Shown: positions 22,780 to 30,187 of the stretch, piece after piece | How positions within the stretch are numbered: position 1 is the stretch's first letter | Layout of the letters: each line of letters opens with the position of its first letter | Source of the DNA: JAAZLS01 sp964463285 | GTDB lineage: Bacteria > Bacillota > Dethiobacteria > DTU022 | Assembly (NCBI GenBank): GCA_964463285.1 | Contig: CAYXBB010000021.1 | Coordinates: forward strand, 1-30,187 | Reading direction: 5' to 3' | DNA length: 30,187 nt | Made by a program: the position numbers and the translations under genes | Notes under the pieces: generated by a model | The model's input: the letters and a program-made list of their open reading frames with translations, nothing else | What the model was told of the DNA's origin: nothing | The model's database searches: none

Positions 22780-22965
22780 TTATTCTTTTACCTTGATGGC
22801 GTCGGTGGGACATTCTTCCGCTGCCTCCCGGCAGCGATCTTCCAACTGAAGGGGGATTTCATCCACAGTAACCTCTGCACGCTCCTCACCGAGCTGAAAT
22901 ATTTCTGGGCAAAGATCGACACAAAGGCCGCAATAGATACAGTTCTCGTTAATATATGCCTCCAT
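22780..22965 (-). CDS. Ferredoxin (single 4Fe-4S cluster)
   Basis: A 61-aa soluble electron carrier. Cys9, Cys12 and Cys15 form CxxCxxC, with Cys19-Pro next and Cys52-Pro in the C-terminal half, the pattern of a monocluster ferredoxin. Cys45 is additional. The ATG at 22963-22965 is chosen because GGGAGG stands just upstream; the frame is open five codons further. It lies in a group of redox genes (flavin reductase and iron-sulfur flavoprotein follow upstream on the same strand). Confidence 0.9.
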   Translation of the reverse strand: MEAYINENCIYCGLCVDLCPEIFQLGEERAEVTVDEIPLQLEDRCREAAEECPTDAIKVKE

Positions 22966-23038
22966 CGGGAGCCCTCCCATAAATTATTAGCAATTTAATA
23001 TTGCCCCTAAAATATGGGAATATACCGGCCGAAAAAGT

Positions 23039-23596
23039 TTATTTCAATGAATAACCAAGCGACAATCCCAGGGGCCTAGCCATAAAATATTGTCCTCCCA
23101 AATATCCCAACCATTCGGGGTGTGCACCGATCCCCCCGCGTTCATTTAACAGCTGCTCGGAAACATAGACCTGTTCAATCTGGCCGATGAACATTTCATG
23201 GCTGCCCAGTAAAATAGCCTGTTTTACCCGGCACTCCAAACTCAGCGGGCACTCTTTAATCAGGGGAGCCCCTTCGAGGGTTCCCTGCACCGCCGTTAAA
23301 TTAAACTGTTTAAACTTATCCACCTTTTTCCCGCTGACTGTTCCGCACCTGTCGGCTACCAGCACTTGATCGGCGGTGGGGATATTGATTACAAACTCTC
23401 CGGTCTCCTTGATAAGCCGGTGGGAATAGCGCGATGGTCTAATGGAGATCGAGGCCATGGGAGGACTGGAACAGACCACCCCCACCCAGGCCAGGGTAAT
23501 AATATTTTTATCGCCCCCGGCGCGGCCGCAAGAAATAAGCGCGGAAGGCACCGGCCCCAATAAAGTTGTCGGTGAAGCAAGTCTTTGTTTGGACAT
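23039..23596 (-). CDS. Flavin reductase-like, FMN-binding split-barrel protein
   Basis: A 185-aa flavoredoxin/flavin-reductase-like protein. The block PSALISCGRAGGDKNIITLAWVGVVCSSPPMASISIRPSRYSHRLI is the typical FMN-binding split-barrel start, followed by FVINIPTADQV and LGSHEMFIGQIEQVYV. These proteins bind FMN and pass electrons; partners are not known here. The start is an ATG. It stands 58 bp upstream of the ferredoxin gene on the same strand, which could be its electron partner. Confidence 0.9.
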   Translation of the reverse strand: MSKQRLASPTTLLGPVPSALISCGRAGGDKNIITLAWVGVVCSSPPMASISIRPSRYSHRLIKETGEFVINIPTADQVLVADRCGTVSGKKVDKFKQFNLTAVQGTLEGAPLIKECPLSLECRVKQAILLGSHEMFIGQIEQVYVSEQLLNERGGIGAHPEWLGYLGGQYFMARPLGLSLGYSLK

Positions 23597-23833
23597 TCTA
23601 TGTGCCCCCTTATATGGATTGTACCTGCCATGTTATATTACTTTGAAAGGTTATGCCGTCTCAAAAGTTTTTGCCTTAGTATTGGTGAAAGGGTTACTTT
23701 ATCCTGCCCCGGAGCAGCAGTCGCTAATATACCTCCGGCGAACCAGTTCTAATTCGCCGCACTATAAATCACATTCTCCATTGAAACCACTATCTAGTGG
23801 TAAGTCTTTATGCAAACCAATCGGTTATCAATG

Positions 23834-24415
23834 TCAGGCAATATGGGAAATAAATCTTTGACCCGCCCGGTGAGATTTTTGTAGTATCTCCTGGTCACTC
23901 CCCACACTCCCCCGACTATCATGACCACCGAAATAAAGTGAATCGAATAGCTGGAAATTGATTATTGAAAAAAACAAACGGGCCAGAGATCTTGAGGCCT
24001 CAAAACGCCCTTGATCTTCTCTGGCTCCAACGCAGATGAAAGCAGCCGGCCGTTTTTCATCCGCGGCAATAAAGGGCTTCTGTAGCCGGTACTTAGCCTG
24101 CCACCAGCATTGGAACCGATCTATGAACATTTTGGTCTGGGCTGATAAACCTCCGAAATAGATCGGCGAAACTAAAACTAGGCCTGCAGAGGCACGCACC
24201 TTACTATAAACTTCCTGCATATCGTCAGGGATCACACAGATTCCGTCTGAGGCACACCCATCACAGGCCTGGCAGGGGCGGAGGTTTAACTGGTTTAGAT
24301 ATATAATCTCTGTTTTTATTCCCTTTTCCCGGGCTCCCTGCAGAAAAGAGCCGGTTAAAAGATCGCAATTTCCCCCCTTCCGCGGGCTTCCCACCAGCGC
24401 CATCACTTTACTCAA
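23834..24415 (-). CDS. Iron-sulfur flavoprotein / NADPH-dependent FMN reductase family
   Basis: A 193-aa flavodoxin-fold protein from the TTG at 24413-24415. The FMN phosphate loop is GSPRKGGNCDLL near the N terminus. The CxxCxxCxxxxxC motif (PCQACDGCASDGIC) at about 47-61 is that of iron-sulfur flavoproteins, which hold a 4Fe-4S cluster close to FMN. A SPIYFGGLSAQTKMFIDR block follows. The start codon overlaps the stop of the SufB-like gene (TTGAGTAA), and GGGGGTG lies 6 nt upstream. It is therefore translationally coupled to the Fe-S scaffold genes, from which it may receive its cluster. Confidence 0.88.
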   Translation of the reverse strand: MSKVMALVGSPRKGGNCDLLTGSFLQGAREKGIKTEIIYLNQLNLRPCQACDGCASDGICVIPDDMQEVYSKVRASAGLVLVSPIYFGGLSAQTKMFIDRFQCWWQAKYRLQKPFIAADEKRPAAFICVGAREDQGRFEASRSLARLFFSIINFQLFDSLYFGGHDSRGSVGSDQEILQKSHRAGQRFISHIA

Positions 24416-25349
24416 GATCGACACCCCCGATCCGGGACAGGAAGCCGCTGATAATAACTTCTTCGGCCTCTGTTTTCGTAAGACCCAACGACATAAGCTT
24501 TATTAACTGTTCTCCGGCAATTTTACCAATAGCCGCCTCGTGAATCAGTTCGGCCTGGGAACTTTCCGCCCAGATTTCAGGAATTGAGCGAACCACCGCC
24601 TGGTCCATGATGATGGAATCACATTCCACATGCCCCCGCCCGCGGCGGAAAGCTATTAACCGAAATTTAAAAACCTGTTGCGAAGTTTCCTGAGCCACCG
24701 AACGGGAAACAATCCGGGCCGTTGAATCATCCCCCATTAGCTTTACCTCTATCTCCGAGCCGGCGGTCTGAGCATCTTCAGTCAGCAGGCGCTCAAACAT
24801 ATTTATCCTGCCGCCCTCCTCTACCTGCGCCTCGGTAAGGCGGAGGGTGTCGTCCACCCCTCGGATCTGCAACAATTCCAGCTCGACATAAGCATCTTTT
24901 TCTACTAACAGCACGGTTTTGGGGTTAAGGATCCTTTTGCCGGTTCCCTGACCCTCTCCATAATGTTTTTCCACATAATGCAACCTGGCTCCCCGCCTCA
25001 CAAATATTTCATGTATCCCTTCATGCCGGGAGGTCTCCCGACCGGGGTTGTGGATACCACACCCGGCCACCAGGTTAATATTGGCGCCCGCCCCGATTTC
25101 GATGGTGTTGTGCACCTGGTCCATCAAACCGGTGCGGGTAAGTATAACCGGAATATGAACCGTTCCCTTTATATCCGGCTTTACCAGCACGTTGATCCCC
25201 GGCTTGTCCGGTTTGGAGACAATCTCAATTCCATCCAATGAGCGACGCTCAATACCTTCTCCATCCTTGCGGATATTAAATGCACCCGGCGGGGTGTCGT
25301 GAAGGTCGGCAATTTCTTTCAACAGTTTTTTATCGAGGGCAGTCCACAT
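24408..25349 (-). CDS. SufB/SufD-like Fe-S assembly scaffold (short form)
   Basis: A 313-aa SufBD-family protein. It carries the beta-helix core (VHNTIEIGAGANINLVAGCGIHN, DAYVELELLQIRGVDD, VECDSIIMDQAVVRSIPEIWAES) and the C-terminal SufBD end (LIHEAAIGKIAGEQLIKLMSLGLTKTEAEEVIISGFL). It is much shorter than SufB (about 470 aa). With one SufC and no SufD, SufS, SufU or SufA beside it, it fits the minimal two-component SUF-like (SMS) system described in anaerobes. The ATG at 25349 has AAGG 8 nt upstream and overlaps the end of the ATPase gene by 20 bp. Confidence 0.88.
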   Translation of the reverse strand: MWTALDKKLLKEIADLHDTPPGAFNIRKDGEGIERRSLDGIEIVSKPDKPGINVLVKPDIKGTVHIPVILTRTGLMDQVHNTIEIGAGANINLVAGCGIHNPGRETSRHEGIHEIFVRRGARLHYVEKHYGEGQGTGKRILNPKTVLLVEKDAYVELELLQIRGVDDTLRLTEAQVEEGGRINMFERLLTEDAQTAGSEIEVKLMGDDSTARIVSRSVAQETSQQVFKFRLIAFRRGRGHVECDSIIMDQAVVRSIPEIWAESSQAELIHEAAIGKIAGEQLIKLMSLGLTKTEAEEVIISGFLSRIGGVDLE

Positions 25350-26079
25350 AAGGTTCACCTTCCTCCGGGCAGTTTTGGCGGCAACTGCAGATAGTGCTGT
25401 CTTTTATCTGCGGCCAGATACTATCCCGTTCCCCCTGCAAGCGGATCTTCCCTCTGTCAATCAGGATAATTTCATCTACCAGCTTCATGATTTTCTCCTG
25501 GTGGGAGATAATAATCGATATCCGGTCAGGCCTATGGCTGCCGGCAATAAGATTTATCAGGCGATCAAAACTCCACAAATCGATCCCTGCCTCCGGTTCG
25601 TCAAAGATTCGAATCCGGGGATCCCGAGCCAAAATGGTGGCAATTTCAATACGCCTGGCTTCTCCCCCGGAAAGACTGTTATCCAGCTCTCTTTGCAGGT
25701 ATTCTTCCGGGCAAAGGCCGATCTGCCGTAGCGGATGGCATTTCGATGACTTGTTTTTACCGGAGGCAATTTCCAGCAAATCAGTTACTTTGAGGCCTTT
25801 GAAACTGGGAGGATTTTGAAAGGCATAACCAAACCCAAGGTCTGCCCTTTCATTTACCGGTAACCCGGTAATATCTTCACCTTCCAGCAGGATTTTTCCG
25901 GAAGTAGGAGTGTAAATACCCATAATAATTCGGGCCAGCGAGCTCTTGCCCCCGCCGTTGGGGCCGGTCAGGGCATACATTTGGCCAAATTTAAGCTGTA
26001 AATTTATATTTTTTAGTATTTCTGTTTTTCCGTTCCGGTCGCTTGCCGGGGAATACGCGACATTTTCCAACACCAGCAT
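25330..26079 (-). CDS. SufC-like ABC ATPase with a cysteine-rich tail
   Basis: A 249-aa cytoplasmic ABC ATPase that powers the SufB-like scaffold. Walker A is GPNGGGKSS (39-47), the signature LSGGE is at 136-140, Walker B with its Glu is RIFDEPEAGID (157-167), and the switch His is in ISHQEK. The C terminus has Cys231, Cys233, Cys237 and Cys247 (CSCRQNC, then VDC), not usual for SufC. The start is the ATG at 26077-26079 with AAGAAGG upstream, rather than the longer open frame to 26163. First gene of the set SufC-SufB-flavoprotein. Confidence 0.9.
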   Translation of the reverse strand: MLVLENVAYSPASDRNGKTEILKNINLQLKFGQMYALTGPNGGGKSSLARIIMGIYTPTSGKILLEGEDITGLPVNERADLGFGYAFQNPPSFKGLKVTDLLEIASGKNKSSKCHPLRQIGLCPEEYLQRELDNSLSGGEARRIEIATILARDPRIRIFDEPEAGIDLWSFDRLINLIAGSHRPDRISIIISHQEKIMKLVDEIILIDRGKIRLQGERDSIWPQIKDSTICSCRQNCPEEGEPYVDCPR

Positions 26080-26266
26080 GTTCAACCCTTCTTTCTGACA
26101 ACCTAGTCTATCTTGCCAAATTAGGCTTGCCCTAAACGTAAATTTATTTTCAAATACCACCACACGTTCTTTCTATATTCCACAAATTTAAACTAAATCC
26201 TGTTTGATACCCTTGGGGAAGGTAGATTGGAGCGGATCCTTAAGGCAAGATTCAGAATTGGTATAA

Positions 26267-26311
26267 TTGATCACCCACCCTCGAGGTTTATAATGTATAA
26301 TAATGTATACA
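26267..26311 (+). promoter_or_regulatory. Promoter and palindromic operator of the dehydrogenase-aminotransferase pair
   Basis: TTGATC (26267-26272), 16 bp, TATAAT (26289-26294). Overlapping the start region is TGTATA-N6-TATACA (26294-26311), containing the 8-bp palindrome TGTATACA (26304-26311). The site resembles operators of GntR-type repressors, but no regulator gene is nearby. Confidence 0.55.
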
Positions 26312-26372
26312 ATGTTTCACCCCTCATTGTTGCCGGGCTACCCTTTAAGAAAATATCTCAAGGAGGCTATCA

Positions 26373-27590
26373 ATGAAAAAGGTTCTTATTTTGGGAGTAG
26401 GGGCCCAGGGCAGCACCATAGCCAAACGCTTGAACAGCGAAAATAACATTTCGGAAATTCGCTGCGCCGATCACGATCCGCAGGCTTTGTCGGAAACAGC
26501 ATCACTGGAAAAAGCAAAATGTTATACTATCGACGCCCGCCGGTTGGAAGAAATAGTAAATGTGGCAAAGGGTGTTGATCTGATCATAAACGCTCTACCC
26601 CCGGATTTCAACACGAAGGTGATGGATGCAGCTTTGGAAGTTGATTGCTATTATCAGGATATGGCTTCGGGCCCGGTTAGCGGCGTGGATTTTGTGGAGG
26701 CTATGCAGCGCTGCCTGGAACGGGGGCCGGAATTTGAAGAAAAAGGGCTGATCGCCCTAATTAACACTGGCTCGGCTCCAGGTTTCACTAATATCCTGGC
26801 CAGGGATTCGGTTGACCTGCTGGACAGCTGTGAAGCAATCGAAATTTTAATTTACGATGGAATCTGGTCGAAACAATTTATCCCTTTCTGGTGGTCGCCG
26901 AAAACCGCCTTTGGCGACATGGCTGCGGAACCGGTTCGCTATGAGAACGGTAGATTCATCCGGACCAGGCCCTTTGACAACCCGGCTATGGAAGAGCTTA
27001 AAGGAATCGGAAAACGCCGCATGGTTGACCATGAACATGAAGAACCGGTATCCATGGGCTTACTGGCCGGGAAAGCCCTTAAAGGCGTAAAATATGTTAA
27101 TTTCCGTTACGGCGGCCCGGCTGTTGAACTGGCCGAAAACCTTTACCGGATGGGTTTGCTTTCCAAAGAAGAGATTAAAATTAATGGAACAAATGTGGTG
27201 CCGATGGAGGTGGTTTCCGCGTTGACTCCGCCGGCCCCCAAGTACCCGGAAGAAATAAAAAGCGTTTTAGACGCCGGCATGGAGCTCGAAGAGGCGGCCT
27301 TCCTGGTTAGGATCCAGGGTATAAAAGAGGGGCAAGCGGTAGCCATAGAAAATTACGTTAACTCTCCGGGACTAACTAATTCCTTTGAAATAGCCCAAAT
27401 AACCCATGAATCTTATTTCACCGGCCAGTCGGCCGCCCTTTTTACGAAATTGCTTATAAACAAAATCATTACCCGTAAGGGGGCCTTCCCTCCGGAGATG
27501 CTGGAAAAAGGGGAAAGACAATACTACCTGCGGGAGGCCGGTAAACTGGGAATCACTGTTGATCGCGTTATTACCACCCGGTTATATTAG
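26373..27590 (+). CDS. Saccharopine dehydrogenase-like oxidoreductase
   Basis: A 405-aa NAD(P)-dependent enzyme of the saccharopine/lysine-6-dehydrogenase/carboxynorspermidine dehydrogenase superfamily. The Rossmann motif GVGAQGS is at 8-14 and DLIINALPP near 70-78. INTGSAPGFTNILARD (about 130-145) is the conserved middle block. The exact substrate is undecided; the adjacent aminotransferase points to lysine or polyamine carbon-nitrogen chemistry. AAGGAGG lies 7-8 nt before the ATG. The aminotransferase gene follows 41 bp later, so they are very likely one operon. Confidence 0.85.
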   Translation: MKKVLILGVGAQGSTIAKRLNSENNISEIRCADHDPQALSETASLEKAKCYTIDARRLEEIVNVAKGVDLIINALPPDFNTKVMDAALEVDCYYQDMASGPVSGVDFVEAMQRCLERGPEFEEKGLIALINTGSAPGFTNILARDSVDLLDSCEAIEILIYDGIWSKQFIPFWWSPKTAFGDMAAEPVRYENGRFIRTRPFDNPAMEELKGIGKRRMVDHEHEEPVSMGLLAGKALKGVKYVNFRYGGPAVELAENLYRMGLLSKEEIKINGTNVVPMEVVSALTPPAPKYPEEIKSVLDAGMELEEAAFLVRIQGIKEGQAVAIENYVNSPGLTNSFEIAQITHESYFTGQSAALFTKLLINKIITRKGAFPPEMLEKGERQYYLREAGKLGITVDRVITTRLY

Positions 27591-27631
27591 ATCCGTTTCG
27601 CTTGATTCGAAAAATCATAAGGAGTGATAAA

Positions 27632-28972
27632 ATGGCCCGGTATTCCAAAAACGAAATCATAGAGGAAGCCTCGCGGGTCCTATCCTACATTGAAAGCTCG
27701 GAACTCTCGGATTCTGCGAAAGATAGGATAGTCCAGGATTCTATTCGCAATTTCACCGATTATGTTAATCCTGCCGTAATTGAACACCGGAAATCAGTTT
27801 CTACGGATTATTCGTTTGTAGAGTGGGAAGATGAAGGAGCTGTGTTCAGGGACACCCGTGGAATAGAGTTCATCGATTGCCTGGGTGGTTTTGGCATCTA
27901 TACCCTGGGACATCGCAATCCGCGAGTTGTTAAAGCGGTGAGAGCACAGCTAAGCCGTTATGCCTTACACAGCCAGGAGCTGGTTGATCCGCTTAGAGGC
28001 TATCTGGCCAAACTAGTTTCCATGGTAACTCCCGGGGACATCCGGTATTCTTTTTTCTGCAACGGCGGGGCTGAAGCGATTGAAATGTCCCTTAAATTGG
28101 CCAGACTTTCTACGGGGAAAACTTATTTTATCTCAACAGTAGGCGCTTTCCATGGGAAATCTATGGGGGCCGTATCGGTTACCGGAAAAGATGTTTTTCG
28201 GAAGCCCTACATTCCCCTTATTCAAGGCGTTCAACATGTGGAATATGGAAATGCTGATGCGACCGAGGCGGCAATACAAGCTTTAAAGGCTGTGGGAGAA
28301 ACCGTTGCCGGAGTTATTGTGGAGCCGATTCAGGGCGAAGGTGGTGTAAATATACCCCCGGATGATTATCTTCCGAGATTAAGAAATATTTGTAACAAAC
28401 ATGAGGTATTGCTGATTACCGATGAAATTCAAACCGGCATGGGTAGAACCGGCAAGATGTGGGGAGTGGATCATTATGACGTGGTTCCCGACATACTGGT
28501 CATGGGGAAAGCCTTCGGTGGAGGAGTAGCTCCTATAACCGGCATAGCGGCCAGACCTCACCTGTGGGAATGCCTGAAAGAGAACCCGTGGGTGCTGGGG
28601 TCGCCCACTTTCGGCGGCAACCCACTTTGTTGTGCCGCGGCTATTGCCGCCATTAAGTGCACGGTTGAAATGGACATACCGGCCATTTGTGCGGAAAAAG
28701 GCAATTACCTTCTAAAGAACTTGATTTCATTAAGCAGCAAATATCCGGTATTAAAGACGGTAAGAGGGAGGGGCCTGCTTATAGGCATGGAGTTCCCCGA
28801 CAGTGAAATAGGCTTTCGGGTGGCCAAGGAAATGTTCAAACGGGGGGTTCTTGTCGGAGGTACCTTAAACAATGCCCTGGTGGTGCGGATAGAGCCACCA
28901 GCGGTGATCACCTCAAAGCAGATGAACAAAGTCCTGGAATGCCTCTCGGAATCACTGGCAACCGTATCCTAG
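27632..28972 (+). CDS. patA: Class III aminotransferase, putrescine aminotransferase-like
   Basis: A 446-aa PLP enzyme closely resembling E. coli PatA (YgjG), which moves an amino group from putrescine or cadaverine to 2-oxoglutarate. Shared blocks include VNPAVIEHRKSV, FIDCLGGFGIYTLGHRNP, LHSQELVDPLR, YSFFCNGGAEAIE, VEPIQGEGGV, TDEIQTGMGRTGKM with Asp264, and Lys293 in VMGKAFGGG, the Schiff-base lysine. The start is the ATG at 27632 with AAGGAG 7 nt upstream, not the ATT/ATG further up. It is second in the operon with the saccharopine-dehydrogenase-like gene. Confidence 0.92.
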   Translation: MARYSKNEIIEEASRVLSYIESSELSDSAKDRIVQDSIRNFTDYVNPAVIEHRKSVSTDYSFVEWEDEGAVFRDTRGIEFIDCLGGFGIYTLGHRNPRVVKAVRAQLSRYALHSQELVDPLRGYLAKLVSMVTPGDIRYSFFCNGGAEAIEMSLKLARLSTGKTYFISTVGAFHGKSMGAVSVTGKDVFRKPYIPLIQGVQHVEYGNADATEAAIQALKAVGETVAGVIVEPIQGEGGVNIPPDDYLPRLRNICNKHEVLLITDEIQTGMGRTGKMWGVDHYDVVPDILVMGKAFGGGVAPITGIAARPHLWECLKENPWVLGSPTFGGNPLCCAAAIAAIKCTVEMDIPAICAEKGNYLLKNLISLSSKYPVLKTVRGRGLLIGMEFPDSEIGFRVAKEMFKRGVLVGGTLNNALVVRIEPPAVITSKQMNKVLECLSESLATVS

Positions 28973-29064
28973 AAAAATACTCGTTGTTTCAACAGAAAAC
29001 CCTCATATGAGCCCCGGCTTTGCCCGGGCGAACATGATTCATTTAATAATAGATATTTCTGGGG

Positions 29065-29146
29065 TATCGGGTAGGAGGCTGCCCATTAGTTGGGCAGCCG
29101 ACCTCCCACACCACCGCTCATGCGGTTCCGCAAGCGGCGGTTCCAA
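29065..29146 (-). ncRNA. Group II intron 3' end (domains V and VI)
   Basis: On the minus strand, directly after the maturase gene. Domain V is the hairpin ACCGCCGCTTGCG-GAAC-CGCATGAGCGGTGGT (about 29108-29144). Domain VI is GGAGGTCGGCTGCCC...GGGCAGCCTCC (about 29072-29106) with an unpaired A near its tip as branch-point candidate. The 3' splice site should lie within about 29062-29072; the exact base is not certain. The 5' part of the intron is outside the window. Confidence 0.8.
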
Positions 29147-29156
29147 AGTTTACACG

Positions 29157-30187
29157 CTACCTTGCAGAGTAACAATCCTTCAAGCTGAGGTATCCGGCAC
29201 GTTTGAATCTGTCTAAAGATAGGGATTGCAACAAAATCGGGCTATGGGCAGTACGCCAGTAGCCCTTTCTTGTGTTTGCCCACATCCAAGCCCGCTCTTC
29301 TTTGATTCCCAGGCCCTTAAGGTTCGCAAACCTCGTGCGGACTTTTTTCCATTGTTTCCAGGTGACCATCCTAATACGGCTTCTAATCCATTTATCCAGG
29401 TTTTGTACCAGGTTCCTGGCATCCGCCAGCTTGAAGTAGTTAATCCAGCCTCGAATAACTTGATTCAGTCGGATTTTACGAAACTGGGTCCCCATCCCAT
29501 TGCTGCGTCCGGTGATTTCTCGGATTTTCTCCTTGAATTTCTGGATGCTTTTAGGATGTATTCGAAGTCTCCCTTTGCCATCATAGACATAGAAACCATA
29601 TCCCAGGTATTTGACCTCATTTATGTGGGCTACCCGGGTCTTTTCCCTGTTCACTTTCAGGAACAGCTTCTTTTCGATGTAGGGGAGAATGTGTACTAGT
29701 GTGCGGTTTGCCGCTTTCTTGCTTTTACAAAATATCAGCAGGTCGTCGGCATAGCGCACAAAGCGGTGCCCCCGCCTTGTAAGCTCATGGTCCAACTCAT
29801 TTAACATGATGTTGCCCAGTAGCGGGCTAAGCGGGCCACCTTGAGGAACACCCTCCGGGCTGTCTTCAAACATCCCGCCCACCATGACCCCAGCTCTTAG
29901 GAATCTATGGATAAGCGAAATTACCCGTCCATCTTTGATTGTCTCAGACAGAATCTGGATGAGCTTGCTCTGGTTGACCGTGTCGAAATATTTCTCAAAA
30001 TCCATATCCACTACATACCGGCAGCCTTCTGTGATGTTGGCTTGGCACTGTTTCAACGCATCATGAGCACTTCTTTTCGGTCTAAATCCAAAGCTGTTGT
30101 CTGAAAACTGCTGCTCGAAGATTGGGGTTAAAACCTGGCATATGGCCTGTTGGATTAGCCTGTCTACAACTGTTGGTATCCCCAGTT
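29157..30187 (-). CDS. ltrA: Group II intron reverse transcriptase/maturase (5' end outside window)
   Basis: At least 342 residues of a group II intron-encoded protein, open at the window edge. RT motifs in order: LGIPTVVDRLIQQAI and FGFRPKRSAHDAL (fingers), YVVDMDFEKYFDTV (RT3), EGVPQGGPLSPLLGNIMLNELD (RT4), RYADDLLIF (catalytic YADD, RT5). The maturase (X) domain follows, with RLNQVIRGWINYFKLAD. There is no HNH endonuclease domain, so retrohoming would use nicked or single-stranded targets, as in bacterial class C introns. Apparently intact over the visible part. Inserted downstream of patA in the opposite direction. Confidence 0.93.
   Translation of the reverse strand, partial: LGIPTVVDRLIQQAICQVLTPIFEQQFSDNSFGFRPKRSAHDALKQCQANITEGCRYVVDMDFEKYFDTVNQSKLIQILSETIKDGRVISLIHRFLRAGVMVGGMFEDSPEGVPQGGPLSPLLGNIMLNELDHELTRRGHRFVRYADDLLIFCKSKKAANRTLVHILPYIEKKLFLKVNREKTRVAHINEVKYLGYGFYVYDGKGRLRIHPKSIQKFKEKIREITGRSNGMGTQFRKIRLNQVIRGWINYFKLADARNLVQNLDKWIRSRIRMVTWKQWKKVRTRFANLKGLGIKEERAWMWANTRKGYWRTAHSPILLQSLSLDRFKRAGYLSLKDCYSAR

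Noticed and set aside
23597..23833. Gene between the flavin reductase and the iron-sulfur flavoprotein
   Set aside because: All frames are broken; only a small hairpin (CGGCGAA...TTCGCCG near 23746-23769) is visible.

Overview
The window looks like the chromosome of an anaerobic, endospore-forming, low-to-mid GC Firmicute of the Clostridia, probably of the Desulfotomaculum/Pelotomaculum (Peptococcaceae) type. The evidence is a set of sporulation genes (yunB, ylbJ, spoVM, an alpha/beta-type SASP with a sigma-G promoter), the Bacillus-like neighbourhoods rsmD-coaD-ylbJ-ylbK-ylbL and rpmB/spoVM/yloU/fakA, iron-sulfur flavoproteins and ferredoxin, and a 16S rRNA carrying large inserts in V1 and V2. 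The lineage is inferred, not proven.

Layout. 1-640: the 5' third of a 16S rRNA gene on the minus strand with its promoter. 888-5706: yunB, tyrS, an MBL-fold hydrolase, the RNase P RNA gene rnpB and ylbL, all minus. 5729-13041: a rearranged ylb cluster (ylbK-like, ylbJ, coaD, rsmD) interrupted by a nitrilase-family protein, threonine aldolase, a Yip1-like membrane protein and SppA. 13338-17812: SASP, DegV/FakB, FakA, YloU, then rpmB (plus), then spoVM (26 codons) and a 56-codon membrane protein. 17994-21783: tRNA-Leu(CAA) followed by a scar of decayed conjugative-element DNA: an integrase tail, an intact excisionase, broken toxin-antitoxin pieces, an intact Phd/ParE-type pair, helicase/Toprim debris, a GNAT enzyme and half of a substrate-binding protein. 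21998-26079: redox and Fe-S genes (an Ogt-like protein without its active-site Cys, ferredoxin, flavin reductase, iron-sulfur flavoprotein, and a two-gene SufC/SufB-like scaffold). 26373-28972: saccharopine-dehydrogenase-like enzyme plus putrescine-type aminotransferase. 29065-30187: the 3' end of a group II intron, minus strand, running off the window.

The most striking signal is a family of four inserts of 106-110 bp, two in the 16S gene and two in rnpB. Each is bounded by the same inverted repeat (CCAGCACTCA / TGAGTGCTGG). The next three base pairs differ between rnpB copies by compensatory changes, and the helix then extends about ten more pairs using many G-U pairs that can form only in the transcribed strand. 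I saw no copy outside these two structured-RNA genes. This looks like one RNA-level intervening-sequence family shared by the ribosome and RNase P, perhaps processed by a common nuclease.
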